64,000 bases of DNA, from NCBI GenBank assembly GCA_029948255.1, contig JALIZF010001326.1:124001-188000 (forward strand), given 5' to 3'. The first letter of the stretch is position 1; each line of letters begins with the position of its first letter. This DNA is from Telmatactis stephensoni (taxonomy: Eukaryota > Cnidaria > Anthozoa > Actiniaria > Isophelliidae). A program made the position numbers and the translations under genes. This document shows positions 36,086 through 47,650 of this stretch, piece by piece. Under the pieces are notes generated by a model, which was given only the letters and a program-made list of their open reading frames with translations, made no database searches and had not been told where the DNA came from.

Positions 36086-37212
36086 CGGATCCGCAATCTT
36101 GATAGTGAACAAAAAAAATTCATAACCAATCGGCACCCCTGGCTATCACTGTTCTGAGTTTTTCGATAACGTAGCCCTCTGTTCAACTTCCATGCTCTGG
36201 TGGCTAAGGGATTTTTCTGAAGCTTCGCTCGTTTAGGAGACGCTTTAGAAACATCCCTCTACTGGCAGGGGGTAGGTAGTCACAAAATCTGCAGTGAAAC
36301 GACTCCGTAAGCAGAAAAGGGAATTATGGCCACGATAAGAGAACATCTGGGCCAGAGTTCGTGATCCATCGCAGATATATAAAGACTACTCTATTTACCG
36401 AATTGAACAAAAAAAATTGTCATACAATTAGGAACCGATCATGTTGTACAAGGAGTTCTATTTCATAGAGGTGTTTGTTGGCAAAACAGAACTTTCTTTA
36501 CAAATGAGGTGAGTTGCATGCATAGAATGTAAGAATGAGTGGCAGTGTCTGAGACAGGGTCCCTTATAGCCCTTTGCAAAATGAAATCACGCAAAAATAC
36601 TTGGTCTTTTCACGCGTCACGGATAATCAAAAAATCTCTTTCACGTTCACAAAAAAAATCAAGTTGCTTTCACGTGGACGCAAAAAGAATTTAGACCTTA
36701 AATCACGTTTCACGTCAAAAAAAATCAGCCATTCACGTTTCACGCAAAAGGTATAGTGGACACTGAAGAGAGAGTAAAGTGTCCCCTTACACTACAACTT
36801 TATCATTTATCTATTTTTTCTTTCAAAATAGCTTTCAGTTTTACTTTACAAAAATAATGATATATAGTTTCTTGGAGTAATATTCATTTGCGTAATAGCT
36901 ATTGAACACTACAGCATAGAATATATACCGGAAGAGATCGGAAAAGCCAAAGACCGCCCAATGGCAGAAATTACCGGCACTAAGATGAAACCGACATTTA
37001 ACATTGAAATGTTTATCAGTGTTTTGGTATTTTTAGTGAATTTTGGGGTATTTTTAACTGAGTGACTTTTTGACTCTTATCAGGGTCGATTTCTTAGATC
37101 TGATGCTACGCCTTGATGATTTTCAGTTTTATTACCGTGTAATTTTTCTTAATTGGGGTAATTTCTCCCCCCTACCGCTTCAAAGCGATGTCCGCAAGTA
37201 TTTGACTAAAAG

Positions 37213-37428
37213 ACTTCCAATATTTAGCATCGGCAGTTCTTTCAGCTGATCTTCCAGAAAGCCGACGGTGCACGTTTTACCCCCCCTCTCCATCAGTGCT
37301 CCGTTTTAAGGGAATATAAAGCTAATCAAAGCTACACATAATAGAAAGAAGTCGAAATATGTGTGAGGTGACTGGGAATCGAACTCTTGCTCAGCAGGCC
37401 GCACACTACCTAACTTATCCTATATTTT
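37213..37428 (-). mobile_element. tRNA-derived SINE-like element, copy 1 (minus)
   Basis: On the minus strand it has a polymerase III B-box-like AGTTCGATTCC (37385-37375), then CGACTTCTTTC, AGCTTTGATTAGCTTTA, CCTTAAAACGGAGCACTGAT and CACCGTCGGCTTTCTGG. The same order occurs at 39664-39897 on the plus strand. It is inferred to be a SINE from the B box and the repeated body. No A box is certain. Confidence 0.68.
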
Positions 37429-37471
37429 GGGTATGAACACACGACCGTTATATTTTTCTATCTTTTTTTTT

Positions 37472-37530
37472 TCTCGGCATAATTAGCACGTAACTGCTAG
37501 AGACCTAACCAGTCTCACTTACACCCGAGA
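37472..37530 (-). other. 59-nt sequence with three nested stems
   Basis: The closing stem TCTCGG/CCGAGA (37472-37477 with 37525-37530) encloses TAGCA/TGCTA (37484-37488 with 37495-37499) and GAGAC/GTCTC (37500-37504 with 37512-37516, 7-base loop). It lies just 5' of the SINE-like copy when read on the minus strand. The function is unknown. It may be part of the same mobile element or a chance fold. Confidence 0.35.
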
Positions 37531-37542
37531 GTAAATGCAGTT

Positions 37543-37568
37543 TATCTATCTATCTATCTATCTATCTA
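37543..37568. repeat. (CTAT)n microsatellite
   Basis: Six or so TATC units. Confidence 0.9.
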
Positions 37569-38334
37569 CCGGTCGGTGGAGTCGAGTCGGACGGTTCTCC
37601 TAAGTTAGATAATCGACACGAACGTTGAATGTCATTATCTGTTTTCTAATATCTGCCTATGGCAATTAGAAGCTATTTCTATGGAAAAGATCAATAATTA
37701 TTTTATCTAACCGCAAAGTTTTAGAGCATGAATGCTATCTCAATTGCATCTGGATCTCTCAGACGCCCGAGGGGTGAAGGGCGACGCCTGGAAGAGCACT
37801 TTCGGGCGAAAGGGCACCGACGTTTAATCCTTCCTCTACCATGAATCTACAAAATGAAATGTGAGAACTTCTCTGTAAACAACAATGATTCTATTGGGTA
37901 ATCGCATCCGGGCAATCGCGCTACGTGATGACGGGTTGAGTTGTTTGCTATAGTTCAAGTCAAGCCAATAATTGCCTCTTTAGCTTCCTGTTGTCCGACA
38001 TTTAAAGCAGTTTGATTATAGATTGAGCCTGAGATTTGCTAGCTATGACAAGACTTCCCAAGTCCACCTGTTCCTTGATTGAGACAATTAAAGATAAAAA
38101 GAGCAATTAGTTGATTGTGACAGGAAAATGTTAAGGAAAATATCAATTTATTTGATAATAAAACTATAGGATTAGAATGGTTTGGTGTCAGTTTATCTCT
38201 TGGTTCCACTTGCGCTGTTAGCTCGAGTTGTTGTAAAAAAGCATCCCATTTCAGGTCAGTAAAGGGTAGCTTTTATTCTGGCTCTCTGCTTGAACCTCTG
38301 TTCTTTTTTTCCGTCGTGAAAACTTTCTTCCCTT

Positions 38335-38615
38335 GTTTCTTTCAATTTGTTTCTTTCTCCTTTCTTTCTGTCTTTCTTCTGTCATTCTTTTGATCTGTTC
38401 TTCTTCCTTTCTTCCTTTATTTCTTTGGTTCGTTCCTTCGTTCCTTCGATCGTTCATTTCTTTTCTTTCTTTCTTTCTTTCCTTCTTTCTTTCTTTGTCT
38501 TTCTTCTTTCCTTTCTTCCTTTCTTCCTTCTTTCTGTCTTTCTTCTTTCCTTCCTTCCTTTTTTCCTTTCGGCTTCCTTTATCTCTTCATTCCTTCCTTC
38601 CTTCCTTCCTTTCTC
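38335..38615. repeat. Pyrimidine-rich CTTT/CTTC repeat
   Basis: Imperfect TTTC/TTCC units. Two overlapping open frames of Phe/Leu/Ser are artefacts. Confidence 0.9.
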
Positions 38616-39663
38616 ATAATAATGTCAATTCATTGGTCATTTTTTGTTCGCTATATTTTGTTCACTAGCATTAGACGACTCTCTTCTTAAAACGCTCTCC
38701 CTAATAAATTTCAGAAACCATTTCATGTTGACAACTTTGACATAATCATTTAATTTAAATACCTTTTAAAAGCAAAGAAGTCAATATTTGCAACGAACTC
38801 GATCAAGCAGTTTTTTTTCCCGTGTGCCCACGAATCATGTAGTTTGCACAACAATAGTTACTTCACCGTACACGTAATTGGTTATTTTGCCCTCAAAAAC
38901 CCAGACAGCTAGCATAGTGTTAAAAAAAAACAAATTTTCTTTTGCTTTTTTCCCTTTCTTTTTGTTCTCGATATTCTTTCTTCCTTCTTACCTTCCGAAT
39001 TAGCTATAAGTTGACAGCGGAATCGACTTCTAGGTATCTAGAAGTAAGATAATAAGAATTCAATCCGTCCAGTCTCGTTCGGATTCACATGCATGGATTG
39101 ATTTCTAAACGTTTTAATTTAGTTACAATATCAGGAATTAAGTTTCTCACGTAAAATATAGGATTTCATTTAGTACTAAGTTATTTCATACGTTTAAATA
39201 GCAAGGGCGTTAAAGCTAGAAACATTCGTGACTGAGTTAATATACTGTACGAGACATCTCTAGTCTAAGGGATTAGTTAATGGCTATCGATGATATGGTC
39301 TCAGGGACATCCTTGAAATATGGTACCATATTGTGACTCGAGTACTAGCATTAAGTAGCTCAAAACCACAGTAGATATGTGGAAGTACAATTCGTAGTAT
39401 CTAAAAAGTCACGCGAAGAACTGTGTAACAAGATAACCTATCTCAAGTTTTTATGTAAGCAAAGCAATTTGAAGAATAGATAGTAGTGTTATAATGGAAA
39501 AAATGAAAGATAAAAAATATCAAAATATTTTACTTAAAGGTATGATGAAAATACATCAAGTAGATTTAAGTTATCAAAACACAAAAACAAAATTGATCAT
39601 CAAAGTTAAGTTGTTATCACGAAGTGCGTCTGCTTTGGCCTTTTCGTAGAATTCATTACTATA

Positions 39664-39897
39664 TTTAGTGCGCGGCCTTCGGTGCGAGAGGTCCCTAGTT
39701 CGATCCCCAGATCTCACATCCTTGTTTCGACTTCTTTCCTTTCCGTGTAGCTTTAATTAGCTTTAAATACCCTTAAAACGGAGCACTGATGGAAAGAGGG
39801 GGGTAGAATGAGCGCACCGTCGGCTTCCTGGGAGACTAGCTTATAGCGTTGCTTGTAGCTAAAGGAACTTTCGACGTTAAATACAGAGCTTTACCTT
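39664..39897 (+). mobile_element. tRNA-derived SINE-like element, copy 2 (plus)
   Basis: The tRNA-like head TTAGTGCGCGGCCTTCGGTG leads to a B-box-like AGTTCGATCCC at 39697-39707. The body GTAGCTTTAATTAGCTTTAA, AAAACGGAGCACTGATGGAA and CACCGTCGGCTTCCTGG matches copy 1 in order. The two copies lie about 2.2 kb apart in opposite orientation. Confidence 0.72.
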
Positions 39898-39925
39898 TTT
39901 TTATTATTTCAAATAACTAAAGGCC

Positions 39926-40055
39926 ATTCTCCACTCATCGCAGAAATTACTCGCAGCGAGCCAGTGAGTACTCGTTCGGAATAAAAGCTATTGTTCAAAA
40001 TTTCACAGCGAGTAAAAATGATCGCAGCGAGTGCTTTCTGCGATGAGTGGAGAAT
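39926..40055. mobile_element. 130-bp MITE with 21-bp terminal inverted repeats
   Basis: 39926-39946 (ATTCTCCACTCATCGCAGAA plus A) is the exact reverse complement of 40035-40055. Internal CTCGCAGCGAG and CGCAGCGAG repeats. Confidence 0.75.
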
Positions 40056-40603
40056 ATGCTTAAGAAAAAACAAACCAAGTCTAAATAAACAAGTTTAAAC
40101 AAGCAGTTTAAAATATGACGTCATCATTTTGAACATATATGGAAAAAGACGTCAGTATCCGAACAAGGGCTGTCGCCAATATTTATTTTTAATATTAGAA
40201 ACCTTGGTTTGTGCTCAGCTAAGATTTTTACCGTAACTAAAAGGGATTGAAATAGTATTCTATTTCTAGAGCTAATGGAAAAATAATGGTTGTACAAGCA
40301 GTAGTGGAAGATTGACGAAAATATAATAACTTGCGTAAAGGCTTTGATTAGAGAGCAAGGAAAGGCTAACGAAACCATACCAACGCATGAAAGCAACTTT
40401 ATCTTTGCAAATTTTGCTATTTCGTTTTACATTTTCTTTCTACAGTGCTTCCATATCATTGTTATTAGTATAGAAAATCGCATAAATGCGAATGCAATTC
40501 GGAACGAATAGCAGTAGGTGAGTGCAATTTGAGAACTTTCAAAGCACCATGAGTTACCATCAATCCCGATTTCCACAAGCATTTCGGGAGATTTTTTATT
40601 CCA

Positions 40604-40896
40604 GGAATATAAAACGCGCGCGCACGTCTCTGTACTGTGATATAAATACACTCGGAGATGTAGAGCAAGAGAAAAGCAAGCTTAGGAACACGCGTACGAG
40701 GCGTAGCCGAGTGTTTCTCTTGATTTTCGAGTGCTCTACATCTTCCAGAGTGTTTATATCACAGTACAGAGACATAAGCGATTTTTTTATATTGCTTTTA
40801 TAAAATATTTTCCACGTTTTTTGAGCGAGCCATGTCTCTGTCCTCTGATATAAACATGGTAGCCAGCCAATCAGCGCGCCCGTTATATCTCAAATG
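40604..40896 (-). mobile_element. Fold-back MITE, GATATAAC-CGCGCG family copy B
   Basis: On the minus strand it is collinear with 60221-60512: GAGATATAAC, GCTGATTGGCTGGCTACCAT, then a hairpin whose arms carry TGTACTGTGATATAAACAC and GCTCTACATC. The apex encodes no protein. Confidence 0.82.
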
Positions 40897-41086
40897 TACA
40901 AAAAGACAAGTGCCAAACACAAGATAAAACTAACTAACACTTGACTGGTTTCCTGGCTTCGCTTTTCAAATTTATTCAAAACATTGTGTAATACAGGAAA
41001 AAGAAAGAACAATTTTTATGCTATAAGAAATTGTCAATAAACATATATCAAACTTTGTATCTTTTTTAAACAATACAAAATTATAA

Positions 41087-41545
41087 TGACAAAGTTTAGT
41101 TCTTCTGCTGCTGCAGAGATACTGGCGATCTTTGGGCTCGAGTTTCCGAGTTTGTGTTCAGAAAAGGCAGAGATTTTCTTCTTCCTCGGCCGTCGATTCT
41201 CTGATTCATTTGGTTGCTTGTCCCTTCCTTGTTGTTGTAAAATCTTGTCTTTGACTTCCGACACCATCTCATTAGACTCAGCAAACTCTACCTCGTTTGA
41301 ACGAAAATTATATCCACATTTATTAACATTCTTTAATATGGCGGTCAAAGCCGGCTAGTATTGTATTGTTTTCAGATTTTCAGGTTCACAATCATGTCCT
41401 TCCTTCGTACGCACTTCAGCGTAAATGAGCTGCAGCGTTTTATCAAGAGTTTGGAGCTCATATCTGCTAGTTTTTGGCTAAATTCTCTCCCATGTGCCCA
41501 CTTCTCCCACACGTTAAGCTACGTTTGAGTAAAGACTATTTTTGG
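41087..41545 (-). pseudogene. Broken Crypton-type tyrosine recombinase (DUF3504/KIAA1958-like) fragment
   Basis: On the minus strand, from high to low coordinate: LNVWEKWAHGREF (from 41518), then after a one-base frame change ELQTLDKTLQLIYAEVRTK (from 41459) and CEPENLKTIQ, an in-frame TAG at 41357-41355, then CGYNFRSNEVEFAESNEMV, ILQQQGRDKQPN and LGNSSPKI, ending near 41087. The order and spacing (WxxW, ELxxLDKxL, EVRxKxG.xxEPxxL, QGR.K.PN, LG..sP) follow the DUF3504 domain of KIAA1958/QRICH1/ZMYM-type proteins, which derive from Crypton transposon recombinases. Another stop precedes the first block (41521-41519). The C-terminal catalytic region is not found. Family assignment is from memory of motif patterns. 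Confidence 0.6.
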
Positions 41546-43200
41546 GTTTTGTTTTCCTTTCTGCTTCAGCTGTTCAGTTCAATCAGAATTTCGTAAGTCA
41601 AAACCAAACGATTGCTCGCCATCTTTGTTTTCAAATCTGGTTAAGTGTTCGCATGGCAACTTGACGGAGTTGACAGAGTTTCTGTACTGCAGAAATATAC
41701 GCGGGGGTTTTTGCTCCTCTTGTTTGACGTAAAATTGACAAAATAGAATCGATACAAAAACTTTTCAAAAACATCAAGAGTGCGCTCATGACAAACAAAA
41801 GCCAACACAAAACAAACACAAGTGAACTCATTGACTTTCAACGCCTTGTACTCAGACGAAGGGCTAAGGCTCAAAATAACGTCATTAAGTTATCTCTCTT
41901 TTTATACAGTACTACAAGTTTCCATTCATCGACCCCTTGTTGACTTGAATGCCGACCACATCTCTCAGGTGAACGACACATCGCTTTCCCGATTTACCCG
42001 GGGTCCTATATATTAGGTCACATTATTAAGAACAAAATATATGTACAAGTTTTGATGAGTCGGTTATTGCAAAACTCGGTAGTAATTACTTCAATTACAG
42101 TCATTATTAAAACGCGAGGCTATTATTAATTCGTCAGTACAAACGTATTGTTTTTCATCGTTTAGGCAGCTTTTCATCGCGAAATTACTATATATATATC
42201 TCCTTAATACATGGTTGCTAATAATAATATAATAACCAATTTAATACGAAATCAAATTTAGATACGACGTCAACAAAAACAAAAGTGCCGCTCGAATTAT
42301 GAAAAGATGACGTCACTATTCCAAATAAGGAGAGTCAGCAAGCCGGAAGTAAAATGTCAAACGGGCCATTTTATACTACTTATAGATCTCATGTGACTTA
42401 AATCTTTTCTTGTTTCCTACTTTTGCAGAAATCACTGAGTGTACGTACGTAGCTATTACAAAACCTTTTGTAGGCGTTTGATGTCTTTCTTAGCAAAATC
42501 AGCTCTAAGGTATTTCAAATTGTCCTAAAGTCACTATCAGTTCCTTTTGCTATAAGCCGTTAATTGACAAAGCTACCAAAAAGCACGTCCATATCATTCG
42601 CCCACGCAGTCCAATGGTTTAAAACGCAAATACGAACCAAGTGAGCTGATCAAAGAGTATGTTTCTACACAGCAACCACAGCTTTTTGCTTTGATCCTCG
42701 ACAACCAGTGAAAAGATCTCATTGACCCAAAATGTAACCGATACGACAGAAGTAAGTAAGAAAAACATGTTTTTGACTTTTGTAAGATTATAGAGAGTAT
42801 TTTCATTAGCTCGTTTTTAAGCTAAGTGCACATTTATTGTTTGAATCGTTAACTTTTAGGAGATCAGTTTCTCGTGATTCCTCTATGATAGCACCAATAG
42901 AATTATCAAGATTTTCCCCTCTTAATGCGAAGTTAAATATATTCCAATGCGCTTAAAAGGACGTAGTTAAAAGATTAGTCGAAGATGGAGCTGTTAAAGC
43001 TTAGACCATGCGTCTTTTCTTCCATAAAATCAACACAATCATTTTTGCTGAGCATTGTCCTAGTTAAAAACAAAAAAAACGTCCTTGTTTCCAATGTACG
43101 GAAATCGCTATCATGCGGATAGTTCTCTTAATCGTAATGAATAAATTAAATTTACATTTTCGCTTAAGATAGCAATCCAAAAAAAGGTCGTCGCCTCTAG
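41546..43200. other. Non-coding stretch
   Basis: No supported gene. Around 42570-42716 a plus-strand frame without ATG reads protein-like (GLKRKYEPSELIKEY, QQPQLFALILDNQ) and then stops; origin unknown. Confidence 0.4.
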
Positions 43201-43383
43201 AAAATGAACACCTCTACAATGCGAACACCTCTACAATGAGAACACCTCCACAATGCGACCACCTCTACCATGTAAACACCTCCACAGTGCGACCACCTCT
43301 ACCATGTAAACACCTCTACAATGCGAACACCTCTACAATGTAGACATCTCTACAATGAGAACACCTCAATAATGTGGACAGTT
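43201..43383. repeat. 17-bp satellite, array 1 (ACACCTCTACAATGCGA type)
   Basis: About ten 17-base units such as GAACACCTCTACAATGC. The unit differs from the 44.3-kb unit at about three positions, so it is a subfamily of the same satellite. Confidence 0.88.
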
Positions 43384-43462
43384 TTATTTCAAACTCCGTA
43401 AAGCTAAGAGAGCCTCTAACCATAAAATGTAATACAAACACCACTAAAGTCTGGTTCACACT

Positions 43463-44165
43463 AGTGACACAAGCATATAAGCATAAGTAACATACACAGA
43501 CTCAGTAATGTACTGTTCATTAGCAGTGCTTGTCTTTTCACCAGTGACATAAGCATAAGCAACATACACAGACTCAGTAATGTACTGCTCATTAGCAGTG
43601 CTTGTCTTTTCACTAGTGACATAAGCATAAGCACAAGCAACATACTCAAACTCAATAATGTACTGCTCATTAGCAGTGCTTGTCTTTTCACTAGTGACAT
43701 AAGCATAAGCACAAGCAACATACACAGACTCAATAATGTACTGCTCATTAGCGGTGCTTGTCTTTTCACTAGTGACATAAGCATAAGCACAAGCAACATA
43801 CATAGACTCAATAATGTACCGCTCATTAGCAGTGTTTGTCTTTTATCTAGTGACATAAGCATAAGCACAAGCAACATACACAGACTCAATAATGTACTGC
43901 TCAGCTCATTAGCAGTTCTTGTCTTTTCACTAGTGACATAAGCATATAAGCATAAGTAACATACACAGACTCAGTAATGTACTGCTCATTAGCGGTGCTT
44001 GTCTTTTCACTAGTGACACAAGCATATAAGCATAAGTAACATACACAGACTCAGTAATGTACTGCTCATTAGCGGTGTTTGTCTTTTCACTTGTGGCTAG
44101 TGACATAAGCATCAGCACAAGCAACATACACAGATTCAATAATATACTGCTCATTAACAAGCTCA
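43463..44165. repeat. 78-bp minisatellite, about nine copies
   Basis: ATAAGCATAA recurs at 43621, 43699, 43777 and 43855 (period 78). Later copies are 80-87 bases long through small insertions. The period is a multiple of three, so several minus-strand frames stay open with a 26-residue repeat. These are not supported as genes. Confidence 0.93.
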
Positions 44166-44257
44166 TTAACATTCAACATCTGTAATGAATGAGATACTTA
44201 GTCTGTGTATGTCGCTTCCGCTTATACTTGCGTCGATAGTGCGAATCATGCAGGCTT

Positions 44258-45232
44258 AATACAGACAGTTCTATAATACAGACACCTCTAGAGTACAGAC
44301 AGCTCTAGAATACAGACAACTCTAGAATACAGACACCTCTAGTCAGAATACAGACACCTCTAGAATATAGACACCTCTAGAATACCGACAACTCTATTAT
44401 ACAGACCCGCGTTTTTATCAGTTATACGCAGACGTCTAGAATACAGACACCTCTAGAATACAGACACCTCTAGAATACAGACACCTAGAACACAGACACC
44501 TCTAGAACACAGACACCTCTAGAATACAGACAACTCTAGAAAACCGACAACTCTATTATACAGACCCACGCTTATATTATACAGAGACGTCTAGAATACA
44601 GAGACGTCTAGAATACAGACACCTCTAGAACACAGACACCTCTAGAATACAGACACCTATAGAATACCGACAACTCTAGAATACAGACCCGCGCTTCTAT
44701 TATACAGAGACGTCTAGAATACAGACGACTCTAGAATACAGACATCTCTAGAATACAGACACCTCTAGAATACAGACACCTCTAGAATACAGACACCTCT
44801 AGAATACAGACATCTCTAGAATACAGACACCTCTAGAATACAGACATCTCTAGAATATAGACACCTCTAGAATACAGACACCTCGAATACAGACACCTCT
44901 TGAATACAGACACCTCTAGAATACAGACAACTCTAGAATACAGACAACTCTAGAATACAGACGACTCTTCATAATACAGACACATCTATATAGAGAACTC
45001 TATAATATATACACACTTCTATAATATATAAACTTCTGTAATACAGACATCTCTATAATACAGATATCTCTAATACAGACACCTCTTGAATACAGACACC
45101 TCTAGAATACAGACGACTCTTCATAATACAGACACATCTATTATAGAGAACTCTATAATATATACACACTTCTATAATATATAAACTTCTGTAATACAGA
45201 CATCTCTATAATACAGATATCTCTAATATAAA
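44258..45232. repeat. 17-bp satellite, array 2 (AGAATACAGACACCTCT), about 1 kb
   Basis: Dozens of 17-base units with variants ACAACTCT and ACGTCTAG. A higher-order repeat is visible: ACGACTCTTCATAATACAGA and its downstream block recur at 44961 and 45113. ACAGACCC-containing blocks recur at about 44400, 44560 and 44683. Confidence 0.95.
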
Positions 45233-47445
45233 ACAACTATATGATAAAGACATTTCCTAAAAATACATTCAAAAAGCCTCAAATCAACTTGCGACAGCCG
45301 GTTTTCCATCTATCTGCGTTTCCTCCCGGCGGAGGTATTATGATCTTGTCTGTCTTGTTTTCCGCCCGTCTGTCTCAATAAGCTAACCAGCAAGTGTGAT
45401 AAACTAACATAAACACGATAGCGGGGGTCGGATAGCAGTCAGTTCGCAATTAACATGAACAGAACAACACGTATGCCATGGTGATAGTTGTGGGTTGAAA
45501 CAAGAAATGTGGTGAATTAAGATTTATTCTTTTGTTGTGAAACTGATAAAATTAAGTTAATTTATAGAAACTGGAAAGAGCGAAAGAAAAGAAAATAAAA
45601 ATAAAAAGAGAGACAAAAAGAAAAGAGGAATTGAGGAGTTTTGAAAGGATGGAAATAAGAACGAAAGGAGAGAACGAACAAACGAAAGAATAAAAGAAAT
45701 AAATAAATAAAGCAAAAAAAAAAAAAAAAAAAAAACAAGAAGAGAGAAAGGACAAATAAGAAAGAAAGAAAAGAAAGAAAACAAACAAACAAACAAACCA
45801 ACAAATAAACAATAACAACAAACAACTAATAATAAGTGACATAAGTTGAAATATAAAAAGAGCAACGTATATTATCAGAATGTCTTCACTTTAAATTAAG
45901 ACTGGAAAATAACGACAAAATATAGAAAGACCGGACAAAATAAAACCATGCTCCTGATAAAACAAATAATAATGGTATACAAATATACAAATGTAGAAAG
46001 GAAGGAATATATATACAATTCCACAAAGAGTTGGATTGATTTTTTTATATTTTTAAAATTAAACTTGAAGATTTTGGAAACAAAATTTGTAAAAATCATA
46101 AAAGCACAAAAAATCACAAAGTACCAAACGAAAGACTCTTAATAAATTCTAACCAAAAAAGACAACATAGCCAGTTGTTTACCATCAATTATTCAAGTAA
46201 AAAAGGTTATTGTACATAACTTTCCTTGAAACTCAAGAAAGCTCCAGTTATTCTAGAAGAAATATCGCTTCAAAATCCGACATTGGAACCCTTAACCAGG
46301 TAGATTTGCTGTCTAGAGTTTCTTCTCGAAGCGTTGTAAACATAATTACTAATACAAATACATGACACACAAATCGAGTGTTGTGGTGAGGATGAAACGC
46401 CCTCGACGAGTGTTTTCCTTTGACCTTAGAATGTTCTATAAACCTACAGATAGACAAGATGTTTGAACAATAGCGAATAGATAAACCTCTGAATAATATG
46501 AGAATATAGTGAAACTTGTGGTGATTTGAATTTATTCACCGCTAGATATGAAAATGAGCCTGTAATGTCACAGACGTTCTTTCATACTGAAGAAGATTCG
46601 AGATGTGAAACGCTTACGTGAAATTGCATGTTAAGATAAGAAATCAGAGTCAGCGAGTGAAATTAGTATTATAGTTAAACTTGGATGGGAGTTCCACAAG
46701 GCTCGAGCATTGGACCCTTTGTATGGAAAATCCCCCGTTTAGCTTTTTAATTCGAAGAATCGTTTATCGTTTCTCGTGTTTTCCTGTTATTAAGTGATAC
46801 GCATCCCTGCTAAAATTTTGTTTCATAACTTCAGTTTGTTTGTTTTTCTCTGCTTTTCCTTTTTTTTTTCCTTTCCCGACTGATTTTTCCCAATTCTTAG
46901 TTTCTAAAAATCACTGAAAAAGTTTCGATATATGCCATTTTAGCTTCCTTTTTTGAATGTTCATTTGCCATAAGTATTTTGTATCTTTTTTATTTCAATT
47001 CTTAATCAGAATTGAAATGTCTCTTTTCATGGATCAAATAAGTACGAATTTGATTCCTTTTTAAATCTCTTTCAGATCCTTTCAGAGAATCTCTTAGAAC
47101 TTTAAAAAATAAAGTGTTGATCTTATACTAATTTTTGTCGTTTTTGTGCAACGAACTGGAAGACATCAATTTGCTATCGATATTGTCTTTCTTTCTTTGT
47201 TTTTATAGTTACTAAATTAACAATTTAATAGTTTGTCAACAGATGGCTAGGATTATCCGAGATTGTCATAAAGTTTAACTTTTCTTTTTCCCACTCAGTT
47301 CCCACTTAATTTTTCCCCTCTCAAAAAACTACTATTTTTAAGAAGATCAGTTGCTGTCTTTTATGGGGTCCCTCGTTGAGTAGAAGTATTTTGAGAAACC
47401 GCCCTCCCCGACGAAGAACGGAGGCAACAATACTGGGACTAAATT
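45233..47445. other. Non-coding stretch between satellite arrays
   Basis: Includes a purine-rich block at 45570-45800 with an A run at 45714-45735 whose minus frames are Phe/Leu/Ser artefacts. No gene supported apart from the tiny reverse-transcriptase-like word listed separately. Confidence 0.5.
46682..46740 (+). pseudogene. Possible reverse transcriptase fragment (GVPQGSSIGPF)
   Basis: The frame from 46688 reads GVPQGSSIGPFVW, the conserved GVPQGSxLGP motif of non-LTR reverse transcriptases, then stops within ten codons. Nothing else of the domain is visible on either side, so it is either a tiny relic or a coincidence. Confidence 0.28.
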
Positions 47446-47650
47446 TGCACCATTTTCATGGATTGGAAAATTGGCGGAAATTAGATGGAAATAAGTTGGA
47501 GGTCCAAGTTTCCATAATTTTGCTCAGATCCAACGCAACCTAAGGACATTTTCCCCAACGAATGGAAATTGGTATAGGAAATGCGAAGGCGCGCAAAGCA
47601 TTGGAAATCTGCTTTCCAGCCCATGAAAATGGTCTAGATTTTCCACTGTA
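47446..47650 (+). mobile_element. 205-bp MITE, copy 2 of the 19.4-kb family
   Basis: Ends CACCATTTTCATGGATTGGA and its near complement CCATGAAAATGGT at 47621-47633 bracket a body shared with 19350-19505. Confidence 0.68.

Noticed and set aside
36585..36760. Cluster of TTTCACG words as a regulatory array
   Set aside because: Irregular spacing, A-rich filler and no second copy. Could be a decayed repeat, too weak to call.
39661..39720. A functional tRNA gene
   Set aside because: Only a B-box-like word and a partial D arm. No acceptor-stem pairing, and the sequence continues into a repeated SINE-like body.
43456..43889. Overlapping minus frames of 115 and 142 codons
   Set aside because: Both arise from the 78-bp minisatellite, whose length is divisible by three. 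Two frames open together argues against coding.
44258..45232. CRISPR-like regular array
   Set aside because: Units are direct 17-bp tandem copies without spacers, in an animal genome.
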